Assembly: GCA_018716285.1 (NCBI GenBank)
Contig: DVKD01000045.1
Coordinates: 1-38,830, forward strand
DNA length: 38,830 nt
Reading direction: 5' to 3'
Source of the DNA: Candidatus Merdivicinus faecavium
GTDB lineage: Bacteria > Bacillota > Clostridia > Oscillospirales > Ruminococcaceae
The position numbers and the translations under genes are program-made. The notes under the pieces are model-generated. The model was not told the origin of the DNA. It saw nothing but the letters and a program-made list of their open reading frames with translations, and did no database searches. Below, in pieces: positions 1-9,190 of this stretch. How positions within the stretch are numbered: position 1 is the first letter of the stretch; every line of letters begins with the position of its first letter.

Positions 1-780
1 GTCGCCGTCACCTACGCGCCCGGCCTGATCGGGGCGCTACTCGTGGGGGTCAATTACGCAAAGGGCCTCGCCCTGGCCACCGGAAAGCCCCTTGTCCCCG
101 TCCACCATATCCGGGGGCATATCGCGGCAAACTACATCGCCCACCCGGAACTCGCCCCGCCCTTCCTCTGCATGGTGGCGTCCGGCGGGCACAGCCACAT
201 CGTCGAGGTGCTCGACTACACCTGTTTCCGGGTGGTCGGCCGCACCCGGGACGACGCGGCAGGGGAGGCGTTCGACAAGGCTGCCCGCGCGATGGGCTAC
301 CCCTATCCCGGCGGCGCGTCGATTGATAAGGCGGCCAAGCTGGGGAACCCCTCCGCCTATCCCCTGCCCCACCCAAAGGTGGACGGCAGCCCTTACGACT
401 TCAGCTTCTCCGGTCTCAAAACGGCCGTCTTAAACACCTTGAACCGCGCCGCTCAGAAGGGGGAACCGGTCGTCAAAGAGGACCTTTGCGCCTCCTTCCA
501 GCAGACGGTCTGCGATATGATCGCGGGGAAGCTCATGCTGGCGGCCGGGGAGTTCGGCTACCAGAAGATCGCCTTCGCAGGCGGCGTTTCGGCAAACTCC
601 GGGCTGCGGGAGCGGCTGACCGCCGAGTGCCGCAGGCGCGGGTACGAGTTTTTCGTCCCGCCCCTCTCCCTCTGCGGGGACAACGCCGCCATGATCGGCG
701 CGCAGGCATATTATGAATACCTGGCGGGGAATTTTGCGGGCGCGGACTTAAACGCCGTGGCCAGCAAGGGCATTGAATAA
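1..780 (+). CDS. tsaD: tRNA N6-adenosine threonylcarbamoyltransferase TsaD, 5' end cut by window
   Basis: The reading frame is open from the first base, so the N-terminus lies outside the window; 259 C-terminal residues of a protein usually about 340 long are present. TsaD transfers the threonylcarbamoyl group from threonylcarbamoyl-AMP to A37 of ANN-decoding tRNAs, working with TsaB and TsaE in the cytoplasm. Visible family motifs are VTYAPGLIGALLVG at the start, the metal-binding HHIRGH pair of histidines, FSFSGLKTA, GGVSANSGLRE and CGDNAAMIG near the C-terminus. It ends in TAA, 34 bases before sbcD on the same strand, and is probably co-transcribed with it. Nothing in the visible part looks damaged. 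Confidence 0.96.
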   Translation, partial: VAVTYAPGLIGALLVGVNYAKGLALATGKPLVPVHHIRGHIAANYIAHPELAPPFLCMVASGGHSHIVEVLDYTCFRVVGRTRDDAAGEAFDKAARAMGYPYPGGASIDKAAKLGNPSAYPLPHPKVDGSPYDFSFSGLKTAVLNTLNRAAQKGEPVVKEDLCASFQQTVCDMIAGKLMLAAGEFGYQKIAFAGGVSANSGLRERLTAECRRRGYEFFVPPLSLCGDNAAMIGAQAYYEYLAGNFAGADLNAVASKGIE

Positions 781-814
781 TGAACCCGTTGAACTGAGGA
801 GGCTGTTTTGCTGT

Positions 815-1969
815 ATGAAATTTATCCACACCGCTGACTGGCACATCGGCCGCAGCCTCTGCGGGGTCTCCCTGCTGGAGGATCAGCGGCATTTTCTGAG
901 CCAGCTCGCCGATTATTTGGCGAAGGAGCGCCCGGACGCCCTCCTGATCTCCGGCGACCTGTACGACCGCCCCGTCCCATCGGCCGAGGCGATGAAGCTG
1001 CTCGACGAATTCTTCTGCCGGGCGGTTTTGGAATTGGGAATCCCGGTCCTCGCCGTCGCGGGCAACCATGACTCGGGGGAGCGGCTCTCCTACGAGCGGG
1101 ATTTTCTCGCCCGCGCGGGACTGCATGTCGCGGGGGTGCTGTCCGACCCGGTCGAAACGGTCGCGCTCTCCGACGAATACGGCCCGGTGCAGTTCCACCT
1201 CCTGCCGTGGGTCGAGCCGGCGGCAGTCAATTCCCTCGAACCGGACGAGCCCCGGGTACGCTCCATGCAGGAAGCCTTTGACCGGATGGCGGCCAAGCTG
1301 CGCGCCAATATCGATCCCGGCGCGCGGCAGGTGCTGCTCTGCCACGGATTTTTTGAGGGCGGGGCTTCCCTCTTTGGGGAGGAGGAGCTGGGCGGGGCCG
1401 AGCTGGTCAGCCTGGCGGCTTTTGCAGATTTTGACTACATCGCCGCCGGGCACATCCACCGCCGGATGCCGCTGGGCAAAAACGCCCGCTACAGCGGCTC
1501 CATCTTAAAGTATTCCCCCAGGGAGGCCGCCAACGTCCCCGCGGTGCTCGTGATCGAGCTTGCGGAAAAGGGGTCGCTGTGGGTCGCAGAGCAGGTTTTC
1601 CGGCCGCTCCATGACCTCAAACGGGTCTCGGGGCAGTTTTCCGAGCTGCTGGATGGGCCGCCGTCGGACGACTACATCTTTGCGGAGCTGACCGACCGGG
1701 AGCTCATCCTCGACCCGGCCCGGCGGCTGAAAACGCGCTTCCCCAACCTGCTCGGCGTCTCCTACCGGGAACAGGAGCGGCAGGAGGCGGCCTTCACCGT
1801 CCGGACCGAGGACGCGCAGCAGCTTACGGTCCCTGAACTTTTTTTCCGTTTTTATGAAGATGTCGCGCAGGCGCCCTTATCTGCGGCAGCGAAGGAAGCG
1901 GTGGCCTCCGCCGCGGAACAGGCGCAGCAGCGCGCGCGACTAAACGCACAGAAGGAGGCGGCCAGATGA
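815..1969 (+). CDS. sbcD: Exonuclease SbcCD, subunit D (Mre11-like nuclease)
   Basis: 384 residues. SbcD is the Mn-dependent phosphoesterase of the SbcCD complex, which opens DNA hairpins and trims protein-blocked or broken ends. Metallophosphoesterase motifs appear in order: HTADWHIGRSLCG at the N-terminus, GDLYDRPVPS, GNHDSGERLS, a CHGFFEGG motif and GHIHRRMP. The frame stays open upstream to 773, but the ATG at 815 starts the conserved MKFIHTADWH and has AGGAGG at 797-802, so it is taken as the start; the 12-base spacing is a little long. Its stop overlaps the sbcC start (ATGA at 1966-1969), which indicates translational coupling. Confidence 0.95.
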   Translation: MKFIHTADWHIGRSLCGVSLLEDQRHFLSQLADYLAKERPDALLISGDLYDRPVPSAEAMKLLDEFFCRAVLELGIPVLAVAGNHDSGERLSYERDFLARAGLHVAGVLSDPVETVALSDEYGPVQFHLLPWVEPAAVNSLEPDEPRVRSMQEAFDRMAAKLRANIDPGARQVLLCHGFFEGGASLFGEEELGGAELVSLAAFADFDYIAAGHIHRRMPLGKNARYSGSILKYSPREAANVPAVLVIELAEKGSLWVAEQVFRPLHDLKRVSGQFSELLDGPPSDDYIFAELTDRELILDPARRLKTRFPNLLGVSYREQERQEAAFTVRTEDAQQLTVPELFFRFYEDVAQAPLSAAAKEAVASAAEQAQQRARLNAQKEAAR

Positions 1970-4959
1970 CCCCGCTCAAATTGACCTTTGCGGCCTTTGG
2001 GCCGTTCCGGCAGAAGCAGACTCTTGACTTTTCGGAACTGGGCGGGAGCCGGATGTTCCTCATCACCGGCAAGACCGGCGCGGGCAAGACCACCCTCTTC
2101 GACGCAATCTGCTACGCTCTGTACGGCGAGGCGAGCGGCGCTCTCCGCCGGGCTGACCAACTGAAAAGCGATTTTGCCGGGCCGGACGAGCGCTGTTTTG
2201 TGGAATTCACCTTCGAAACAAACGGGCGGGTCTATACCGTCAGCCGCGCCCCCACCCAGCAGCTTTCCCGCCTGCGCGGCGAGGGGGAGCGGACCGTCCA
2301 GACGACGGCTTCCCTCCGGTATGACACCGGTGAGGAAATTGCCGGTGTGAGCGCGGTCAACAGCGCGGCAGCGGAGATCCTTGGAATCAGCGCCGAGCAG
2401 TTTCGCAAGATCGTCCTCCTTCCCCAGGGGGAGTTCCGCAGTTTTTTGGACGCGGATTCCCGCAAGCGGCAGGAAATTTTCCGCTCGATCTTCAACACCC
2501 AGATCTTCGCCGCCTTTACCGAGGAGCTGAAGGCCAGGGAAACCGCTCTGAAGGAGCGGTACGACAGCGCGCTTCAGCTCCTTTCCGCCCTGGTCCGCAC
2601 CATCCCCCTCCGCAGCGAGGCGCTGGATATACTGCTGGCACGCGACCCTCTCCCCTTCCCGGCCATCCGGGAGGAGCTTTCCCGTCTGATCGGGGAGCGG
2701 AAAAAGGAGACCGCGCGGATGCGGGAGGAGCTGGATGCCCTTTCCCGCAAGCGTGCCGGGATCCGGCTTGAGGAAGCGCGGCTTGCAAACCGCAAGCTCG
2801 CCGAATGCGCCGAAAGCCGCGCCGCACTCGAAACCCTCGCCGCCCGCGCGCCCGAAATGGAGCGGGAAAAGGCGCTGCTTGGCAGGCTGGCCGGGGTAAA
2901 GCTGCTCAAAATCCGGGAGGATGCTGTCGCTGAAAGCGAGAGAAAGCTTGCCGCTGTCCAGCTCGAACAGGAGCGGACAAAGGCCGCTTACGGCCGCATC
3001 CTGCCCCAAATGCAGGCGGCGGAATCCGCTCTTCGGAAAGCCCAGGCGGAACAGGAGCGGCTCCCCGCCCTTCAGGCGGAAAAGGCGGAGCTTGGCCGGA
3101 TCCGGGAAAAGCTTGGGGAACTGGCCAAGCGGGAGGCGGAGCAGAAAGCGCTTTCCGCCAAAAGGCAGCACTGCGTCCAGCGGGCCGAGATTCTCAAGCT
3201 GCTGCGGCAGCGCTGCCAGTCCGCTGAAAAGGCGAAAAAAAGCGCCGCTGCGGCCGACAGCCTGGATGCGCTTGAGCAGGAGCTCTCCCGCTCCGCTCAG
3301 GCGAAGAGTGCGCATGACGCGGCGAAGCGGGACTACCTGACCGGATACAGCCGCTTTTTAGACGGGCAGGCGGGGATTCTGGCGCAGGATCTGCGCGACG
3401 GGTTCCCCTGCCCGGTCTGCGGCGCGGTCCATCACCCTGCCCCCGCGCCCCTCGCGCAGGATACGCCCTCCCAAAATGAGGTCGACCGGCTGCGCAGGCT
3501 GGCCGAACAGGCGGCGGAGCGGGTTTCGGCGGCGGGAGCGGCGGTTACGCAGGCGTGGCAGAAGGCTTCTCTCCTGCTCGAGGCGGAAGGGACAGCCATC
3601 CCTTCCCTGAAAGAAATCGAGGACAACTCCACTCTGCTCGAAGCGACTGCGGAACCGGCCCGCCGGGCTGCGCAAGCCGCGGAAAACGAGCGCATCTCCG
3701 CCGAGGAAGCACTGTTTGAGCGGAAGGTCGGCCAGAAGATCTGGGGCGACCGCAAATTCCAGGACCTCGATTATATCGAAAAAAAGCTCGAGGAGCTGCG
3801 GCAGGAATACGCAGAATGCAGCGGCTCCATGCAGGCCGCCATGAACGCCGCCGCCCAGCTTGCCGGGGAAATCCCGCCCGCTTACAGCAGCATGGAGCCG
3901 CTTCAGGCGCGGGAGACCGCCATCGACCGGGAGGCTGCCAGCCTTGCCGGCACGCTCGAGCAGGCAAACCGGGAACTGCGCGAGTCGGCCGCGGAGGAAT
4001 CCCGGCTGAGCGGCCTGCAAAAGGCGCTCGCCGGGCAGGCGGAGGAAGCGGAGGCGGACCGCGCTGCCCGGCAGGCGGATTTTGAGCGCCATTTTGCAGA
4101 GGCCGGGTACACCGGGATGGAGGGCTACCGCGCCGACCTGCGGGAGCTCCCCTTCTTCGACCGCAGGCAGAAGGAATACGACGCCTTCCAGGAACGGCTT
4201 GCCCGCGCGCGGGCAGTGGCCGAACGCCTCGCCGCCGAGACGGAGGGGATGACGCCCTATCCGCTCGAGAAAATGACCGCACAGGCCGACGCCCTCGACC
4301 GCGAGATCCGGGAGCTCACGAGCCGCACCGCGGAATGGGAGGCGGCGCTCAAAACGGCGGACGAAACGGCCGGCCGGATCGCCCGGGAGGAGGAAAAGCT
4401 CGCCGCCCTGACCGAGCAGTACCAGACCGCCTCCGCCCTTTATAAGGCTGCAAGCGGGAACAACCCGATGGCGATCAGCTTTGAGCGGTATGTGCTGAGC
4501 GGATTTTTCGACCAGATCGTCCAAAGCGCCAACCTCCGGCTGCAAAAGATGAGCAGCGGGCGCTATTCCCTCTCCCGCAAGGGGGAAAAGGGCAAGGGAC
4601 GCCGCCCGGCCGGGCTGGACCTCGAGGTGCTCGACGTCAACACCGGCAAATTCCGGGACACCGCGACCCTCTCGGGCGGGGAAAGCTTCCTCACCGCCCT
4701 TTCGCTGGCCCTCGCCGTTGCCGAGGTCATCACCCGCTACAGCGGCGGGGTGGAGATCAACACCATGCTCATCGACGAGGGCTTCGGGAGCCTCGACGCC
4801 GACTCGCTCGAGGTGGCGATGGACGCTTTGCAGCAGCTCCAGGGGGGCAGCCGCCTGATCGGGATTATCTCCCATGTCGAGACGCTCGCCCATTATATCC
4901 CGGCCAAGCTCGCCGTCACCGCGAGCAGGCAGGGCAGCTCGGCCCGCTTTCTCTGCTGA
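1966..4959 (+). CDS. sbcC: Exonuclease SbcCD, subunit C (Rad50-like SMC ATPase)
   Basis: 997 residues, typical for SbcC. It is the ATPase and DNA-tethering arm of the SbcCD nuclease. The N-terminal Walker A motif GKTGAGKTT is at about residues 33-41. Two long Glu/Arg/Ala-rich coiled coils follow, separated at about residue 481 by CPVC, the Cys-X2-Cys zinc hook that dimerises Rad50-type proteins. The C-terminal half carries the signature LSGGESFLTALSLALA at about residue 902 and the Walker B/D-loop region MLIDEGFGSLDADSLE. It starts inside the sbcD stop codon. Long open frames on the opposite strand across this gene are by-products of its GC-rich codon use. Confidence 0.96.
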   Translation: MTPLKLTFAAFGPFRQKQTLDFSELGGSRMFLITGKTGAGKTTLFDAICYALYGEASGALRRADQLKSDFAGPDERCFVEFTFETNGRVYTVSRAPTQQLSRLRGEGERTVQTTASLRYDTGEEIAGVSAVNSAAAEILGISAEQFRKIVLLPQGEFRSFLDADSRKRQEIFRSIFNTQIFAAFTEELKARETALKERYDSALQLLSALVRTIPLRSEALDILLARDPLPFPAIREELSRLIGERKKETARMREELDALSRKRAGIRLEEARLANRKLAECAESRAALETLAARAPEMEREKALLGRLAGVKLLKIREDAVAESERKLAAVQLEQERTKAAYGRILPQMQAAESALRKAQAEQERLPALQAEKAELGRIREKLGELAKREAEQKALSAKRQHCVQRAEILKLLRQRCQSAEKAKKSAAAADSLDALEQELSRSAQAKSAHDAAKRDYLTGYSRFLDGQAGILAQDLRDGFPCPVCGAVHHPAPAPLAQDTPSQNEVDRLRRLAEQAAERVSAAGAAVTQAWQKASLLLEAEGTAIPSLKEIEDNSTLLEATAEPARRAAQAAENERISAEEALFERKVGQKIWGDRKFQDLDYIEKKLEELRQEYAECSGSMQAAMNAAAQLAGEIPPAYSSMEPLQARETAIDREAASLAGTLEQANRELRESAAEESRLSGLQKALAGQAEEAEADRAARQADFERHFAEAGYTGMEGYRADLRELPFFDRRQKEYDAFQERLARARAVAERLAAETEGMTPYPLEKMTAQADALDREIRELTSRTAEWEAALKTADETAGRIAREEEKLAALTEQYQTASALYKAASGNNPMAISFERYVLSGFFDQIVQSANLRLQKMSSGRYSLSRKGEKGKGRRPAGLDLEVLDVNTGKFRDTATLSGGESFLTALSLALAVAEVITRYSGGVEINTMLIDEGFGSLDADSLEVAMDALQQLQGGSRLIGIISHVETLAHYIPAKLAVTASRQGSSARFLC

Positions 4960-4976
4960 GAAAAGGAGGAGTTCGG

Positions 4977-5351
4977 ATGAAACATTGGGAGAACAGGCTC
5001 TCCGCCGCCCTGCTGCTGGTTTCCGGCCTGACCCTCGCGGCGATTCTGGTGCTGAACCTCTGGATCGCGCCGCCGGGCTCGGGCATGGTGCTGATTGAGG
5101 CGGAATCTCAGGCGGAGGAATCGTCCATAGAATCCCTTCCGATGCCGGAGCCGCCCGGTCCGGTCAACCTCAACACGGCGACGCTGGAGGAGCTCGACAC
5201 CCTGCCCGGTATCGGGGAGGTCATTGCCGGAAGGATCCTCGCCTACCGGGAGGAGCACGGGGGATTTTCCAGCATCGAGGAACTGATGGAGGTCGAGGGC
5301 ATCGGCGAAAAGACCTTTGCTGAGCTTCGGGATCATGTCGCGTTGGAATGA
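4977..5351 (+). CDS. ComEA-like helix-hairpin-helix DNA-binding protein, membrane anchored
   Basis: 124 residues. A single N-terminal hydrophobic segment (about residues 10-28, LSAALLLVSGLTLAAILVLN) is followed by an acidic/proline-rich linker. A C-terminal double helix-hairpin-helix domain (about residues 60-122) carries the diagnostic VNLNTATLEELDTLPGIGE and FSSIEELMEVEGIGEKTF. This is the ComEA layout: a membrane-anchored domain that binds DNA outside the cytoplasmic membrane during DNA uptake. No ComEC or ComFA gene is visible, so natural competence cannot be claimed and a general DNA-binding role is possible. RBS AAAGGAGGAG lies at 4962-4971. It sits between sbcC and a nuclease-helicase, which supports a DNA-processing role. 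Confidence 0.87.
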   Translation: MKHWENRLSAALLLVSGLTLAAILVLNLWIAPPGSGMVLIEAESQAEESSIESLPMPEPPGPVNLNTATLEELDTLPGIGEVIAGRILAYREEHGGFSSIEELMEVEGIGEKTFAELRDHVALE

Positions 5352-5366
5352 CGAGGAGGAGATGGA

Positions 5367-7751
5367 TTGGAACAGGAGGTGAAGCTCCCGGTCCGGCAGC
5401 TGGTGGAATTCGTGCTGCGGGGCGGGAGCATCGACAACCGCTTCGGCGGGGCGGACCGCGCCCTCGAAGGGGGCCGGATCCATCGCCGCTTACAGAAGGA
5501 GGCGGGAGAGGGCTACCGCGCCGAGGTAAAATTCTCCCACACCTGCACCTTCGAGGGGACGGTTTTCACCGTAGAAGGCCGCGCGGACGGCATCTTCACC
5601 GGCGAGGATGGGCTGACGACGGTCGACGAGATTAAAACGACCGCCGCGCCGCTCGAGATCATCAGCGAGGACTTCAACCGCCTGCACTGGGCGCAGGCGA
5701 TCTGCTACGCCCATTTTCTCGCCGTACAGGAGGAAAAGGAGGCGGTCGCGGTCCGGCTCACCTACTTCCAGATTGAGACGGAGGAGGTCAAGCGCTTCAC
5801 CCGCCGGTACCGGGCGGCAGAGCTCGCGGAATTTTACACCGATCTTCTCCGCCGCTATAAGGTCTGGGCCGATTTTCAGAGCGGGTGGGAGGAGACCCGC
5901 AACTGCTCGATTCAGGCCCTCTCCTTCCCATTCCCGGAATACCGGAAAGGGCAGCGTCAGCTCGCCGTCGCGGTCTACCGGGCGATCCAGCGCGAGAGCC
6001 GGGTCTTCTGCCAGGCGCCGACCGGCATCGGCAAGACCATCTCCACCCTTTTCCCGGCCGTCAAGGCGATGGGCGAAGGGCTGACCGAAAAGATTTTTTA
6101 CCTCACCGCCAAGACGATCACCCGACAGGCGGCCGAGCAGGCGTTTTCGCTGCTGCGCAGGCAGCCCCTGCGGCTCAAAACGGTCACCCTGACCGCAAAG
6201 GACAAGATCTGCTTTTTGGAGGAGCGGCGCTGCAATCCCGTCGACTGCCCTTATGCGGACGGCCATTTCGACCGGGTGAATTCCGTCCTGTTTGCAATGC
6301 TCCAGAAGGAGGACGCCTTTTCCCGGGAAATCATCGAAAAGTATGCGCGGGAGGGGCGGGTCTGCCCCTTTGAGCTGGGGCTCGACCTCACCCTCTGGGC
6401 GGACTGCATCATCTGCGACTACAACTACCTCTTTGACCCGGTCGTCTCGCTCAAGCGCTTTTTTGCCGACAGCGGCGGGGAGTACGCCTTTCTCATCGAC
6501 GAGGCGCACAACCTTGTCGACCGCGCGCGGGAAATGTACTCCGCCCGGCTGAGCAAATCCTCCTTCCGCGCCCTCAAGACAAAGCTTGGCAAGGGAGCGG
6601 GCGAAAAGAAGCTCAAATCCGCCCTCGGGAAGGCGGACACCGCCCTCCGCACCCTGCGGAATGAGTGCGAGCCGGGGGTTACGACGGTGCGGGAAGAGCC
6701 GCCGGAGGAATTTTTCAAAACCCTCTCCCCGCTGGTCAGCAAAATGGAGGATTGGCTGCGGGGCAATCTCGACCATCCGCTGCACGGGGAGGTGCTCGAG
6801 CTCTATTTCCAGATCCTCGCCTACCAGCGGACGGGCGAGCTGTTTGACGAGCATTACGTCGCGATGCTGCGCCCCTTTGGCTATGACATCACCGTCACCC
6901 TCTTCTGCCGCGACCCCTCCGCCCTTCTGGATGAGGCATTGAAGAAAGGCCGGGCGTCCGTCCTCTTTTCGGCCACCCTCTCCCCCATGCCCTATTACCG
7001 GGAGGTGCTGGGCGGCGGGGAGGAGGCGAAGCTTTTGCAGCTCCCCTCCCCTTTCCCGCAGGAAAACCTCTCCGTCCTCATCGCCGACCGGGTGAGCACC
7101 CGCTACCAGGACCGGGAGAAAAGCTTCGATGAGATTGCCGGGCTGCTCGCCGCCCTGGCGCGGGGAAAAACCGGCAACTACATGTTCTTTTTCCCTTCAT
7201 ACGCCTACTGCCGGCAGGTGTATGAGAAATTCCTCCCCCTCTGCGGGGAGGAGATTCGCCCGGTCATGCAGGAGAGCGGGCTGACAGAGGAGGAGCGCGA
7301 GAAGTTTCTCGCCCAATTTGAGGAGGCTCCCGCAAAGTCGCTGGCGGCCTTCTGCGTGATGGGCGGCATTTTTTCAGAGGGGATCGACCTGCAGGGGGAG
7401 CGGCTGATCGGCGCTGCCGTCGTCGGGGTCGGCCTGCCGCAGATCGGGCCGGAGCCGGATGTTATCCGGGACTACTACCAGCAGAAAAACGGCAGCGGCT
7501 TTGATTACGCCTACCGGTTTCCCGGTATGAACAAGGTGATGCAGGCGGCGGGACGGGTCATCCGCGGCGGCAAGGACCGCGGGGTCGTTCTTCTCATCGA
7601 CGAGCGGTTTGCAAGCTACGGCTACCGCGCCCTCCTGCCCGCCCACTGGTCCCATGCGCGGCCGGTGCGCTCCAAAGAGCGGCTCGAAGAGGAATTGCAG
7701 CGGTTTTGGAGCTCTGCTGATAAAATTGACACAAAATTGGCAGAAATTTGA
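5367..7751 (+). CDS. DinG/XPD-type Fe-S DNA helicase with N-terminal PD-(D/E)XK nuclease-like domain
   Basis: 794 residues. The first ~180 residues look like a Cas4/RecB-type nuclease domain: VEGRADGIF, then TTVDEIKTT, then a conserved WAQAICYAHF. The rest is a superfamily-2 helicase of the DinG/XPD group, with Walker A APTGIGKT at about residue 216, IDEAHNL at about 375 and a C-terminal AAGRVIRG motif VI. Four cysteines between the motifs (KICF, RCNP, DCPY, VCPF) fit the XPD-family 4Fe-4S cluster. The start is taken as TTG at 5367, because GAGGAGGAG at 5353-5361 is well placed and the nearest upstream ATGs are in other frames. A likely role is unwinding and trimming damaged or branched DNA; the substrate is unknown. 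Confidence 0.88.
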   Translation: MEQEVKLPVRQLVEFVLRGGSIDNRFGGADRALEGGRIHRRLQKEAGEGYRAEVKFSHTCTFEGTVFTVEGRADGIFTGEDGLTTVDEIKTTAAPLEIISEDFNRLHWAQAICYAHFLAVQEEKEAVAVRLTYFQIETEEVKRFTRRYRAAELAEFYTDLLRRYKVWADFQSGWEETRNCSIQALSFPFPEYRKGQRQLAVAVYRAIQRESRVFCQAPTGIGKTISTLFPAVKAMGEGLTEKIFYLTAKTITRQAAEQAFSLLRRQPLRLKTVTLTAKDKICFLEERRCNPVDCPYADGHFDRVNSVLFAMLQKEDAFSREIIEKYAREGRVCPFELGLDLTLWADCIICDYNYLFDPVVSLKRFFADSGGEYAFLIDEAHNLVDRAREMYSARLSKSSFRALKTKLGKGAGEKKLKSALGKADTALRTLRNECEPGVTTVREEPPEEFFKTLSPLVSKMEDWLRGNLDHPLHGEVLELYFQILAYQRTGELFDEHYVAMLRPFGYDITVTLFCRDPSALLDEALKKGRASVLFSATLSPMPYYREVLGGGEEAKLLQLPSPFPQENLSVLIADRVSTRYQDREKSFDEIAGLLAALARGKTGNYMFFFPSYAYCRQVYEKFLPLCGEEIRPVMQESGLTEEEREKFLAQFEEAPAKSLAAFCVMGGIFSEGIDLQGERLIGAAVVGVGLPQIGPEPDVIRDYYQQKNGSGFDYAYRFPGMNKVMQAAGRVIRGGKDRGVVLLIDERFASYGYRALLPAHWSHARPVRSKERLEEELQRFWSSADKIDTKLAEI

Positions 7752-7752
7752 A

Positions 7753-7781
7753 TGGACATTGCGGTGAAAATCGTATATGAT
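7753..7781 (+). promoter_or_regulatory. Sigma-A-type promoter for the 7842 gene
   Basis: TGGACA (7753-7758), a 17-base spacer and TATGAT (7776-7781). Each box is one base from consensus. It lies in the 90-base gap after the helicase, about 60 bases before the next start codon. No terminator hairpin is visible between the helicase stop and this promoter, so readthrough may add to expression. Confidence 0.6.
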
Positions 7782-7841
7782 AGTAAGGAGAACTTTTTTC
7801 GTACACAACCTCCGAATTTTTGAAAATACAGGTGATAAAGC

Positions 7842-8648
7842 ATGTCCCAGGCAATCAAAATCGCATCCTTTAATTTAAAGCATGATTCCCCTTTTGCGCG
7901 GAAAAACACCTGGTTCTACCGCCGGGAGCTCATCAGCGAGCTGATCCGGCAGTCCAACGCCGCGATCATCGGGGTGCAGGAATTGATCCCCTCCATGCGG
8001 GAGGACATTATGGCGCGGCTGTCCGGCCGCTACAGTATCCGCGGCTTCGGGCGGAATAAGCGCATGGGGGACGAGCAATCAGCGATCCTGCTGAAAAATG
8101 ACGACGTCAAGGTCAGCTTTGACAAGGTTTTCTGGCTTTCCAAGCATCCGGAAAAGCTGGGCAGCCGGGCGTATTACGCGGTTTTCCCCCGCATCTGTAC
8201 CGTCTGCGAGGCGTATGTGGAGGAGCTCGGTACCAAGGTGCGGGTATACAACACCCACTTTGACCACATCTGCGGGATGGCGCGGGTTTTGAGCGTCCGG
8301 ATTATCCTTCAGTACATGCACGAGCTGAACCAAACCGAAAAGCTCCCCACCGTCCTGATGGGCGACCTGAACGCCAAACCCAACAGCAAGCCCATCCGCA
8401 TCCTGGCGGAGAACCTCCATGACTACGACGACCTGCGCCTGACCAGCATCTGGGAAAATTTCACCCAGGCCGAGATTTTCAACACCTATCACGGCTTTAA
8501 GGGCAAGCGCAAGGGCGACCCCATCGATTATATCTTTTTCAGCGAGGAATTCGAGCTGGAAGACGCCTATATCGACCAGACAAGCTTCGACGGGCGCTAT
8601 CCGTCCGACCACTACCCCCTCGTCGCGACGCTGCGGCTGAAAAAGTGA
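7842..8648 (+). CDS. Endonuclease/exonuclease/phosphatase-fold hydrolase (DNase I-like)
   Basis: 268 residues with the motifs of the EEP superfamily in order: IASFNLKHDS, IIGVQEL with the metal-binding Glu, YNTHFDH, VLMGDLNAKPNS and the C-terminal SDHYPLVATL. The fold is shared by DNase I, exonuclease III-type enzymes, sphingomyelinases and inositol phosphatases. There is no signal peptide, so it should be cytoplasmic. The substrate cannot be assigned: it lacks the extra motifs of ExoIII, and proteins like this are often annotated simply as endonuclease/exonuclease/phosphatase family. RBS AGGTGA precedes the ATG. The following gene is 24 bases downstream and probably co-transcribed. Confidence 0.88.
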   Translation: MSQAIKIASFNLKHDSPFARKNTWFYRRELISELIRQSNAAIIGVQELIPSMREDIMARLSGRYSIRGFGRNKRMGDEQSAILLKNDDVKVSFDKVFWLSKHPEKLGSRAYYAVFPRICTVCEAYVEELGTKVRVYNTHFDHICGMARVLSVRIILQYMHELNQTEKLPTVLMGDLNAKPNSKPIRILAENLHDYDDLRLTSIWENFTQAEIFNTYHGFKGKRKGDPIDYIFFSEEFELEDAYIDQTSFDGRYPSDHYPLVATLRLKK

Positions 8649-8672
8649 GTCTGCATAAATTGGGAGGTTCGC

Positions 8673-9137
8673 ATGAAGATTGAAAAACGCATCAAAACCG
8701 CGTTTGCCGTGATTGGCAAAGAGGGCTCCACCGCGGACGGGCCGGGCTTTATCCAAAAATTGTGGGCGGAGGCCAACGCCCATTTCAGCGAGGTGCAGCC
8801 GCTTGCAAAAAGGGACGAAAACGGCAGATTGGTCGGTATTTGGGGCGCAATGACCGACTGTTCCCGTTCGTACAAGCCGTGGGAGGATAACTTCAGCCGG
8901 GGGCTCTACCTGGCCGGCGTGGAATGTATCGATGATGCACAAGCACCCGCGGGCTGGACAAAATGGATCATTCCGGGCTATGAATATATTTGTGCAGAAG
9001 TGGAGAATGAGCATACCTTTTCGGAGGTGCTGGACTATATGCAGGCAAACCATATTCCGCTCGCCGGCGCTGTACACGATTTTTCCTGCCCCGCAACCGG
9101 GAAGGATTCTATGTTTTTCCCGGTTCGGGCGCTTTAA
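8673..9137 (+). CDS. GyrI-like / AraC effector-binding-domain protein
   Basis: 154 residues, a stand-alone small-molecule-binding domain of the kind found at the C-terminus of AraC-type and BmrR-type regulators and in GyrI. Family features are the opening strand KIEKRIKTAFAVIGKEG, the central YLAGVECID stretch, the WTKWIIPGYEYICAEVE strand and the HTFSEVLDYMQANHIPLAG helix. There is no helix-turn-helix, so it is not a transcription factor by itself; it may bind or detoxify a hydrophobic compound. RBS GGGAGG lies 6 bases before the ATG. It follows the EEP-fold gene closely and ends just before a strong bidirectional terminator. Confidence 0.82.
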   Translation: MKIEKRIKTAFAVIGKEGSTADGPGFIQKLWAEANAHFSEVQPLAKRDENGRLVGIWGAMTDCSRSYKPWEDNFSRGLYLAGVECIDDAQAPAGWTKWIIPGYEYICAEVENEHTFSEVLDYMQANHIPLAGAVHDFSCPATGKDSMFFPVRAL

Positions 9138-9151
9138 CAATTGCATAGAAA

Positions 9152-9186
9152 AAAACCGGCCCGTGGCAGCCACAGGTCGGTTTTTT
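9152..9186. terminator. Bidirectional intrinsic terminator between convergent genes
   Basis: A 12-base-pair stem (9155-9166 with 9170-9181, one C/A mismatch and one G/T pair) is preceded by an A-run and followed by TTTTTT. It can therefore stop transcription of the GyrI-like gene on the + strand and of the paaK-ior-ACT operon on the - strand. Confidence 0.9.
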
Positions 9187-9190
9187 GTTT

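Noticed and set aside
1852-4893. Long - strand open frames of 487 and 511 codons across sbcC
   Set aside because: They lie opposite a full-length, motif-complete SbcC, have no recognisable domains and arise from GC-rich codon use.
5348-5635. A 95-codon frame starting at the ATG overlapping the comEA-like stop
   Set aside because: Arg/Gly/Pro-rich out-of-frame translation of the helicase gene; the TTG at 5367 is better placed after the RBS.
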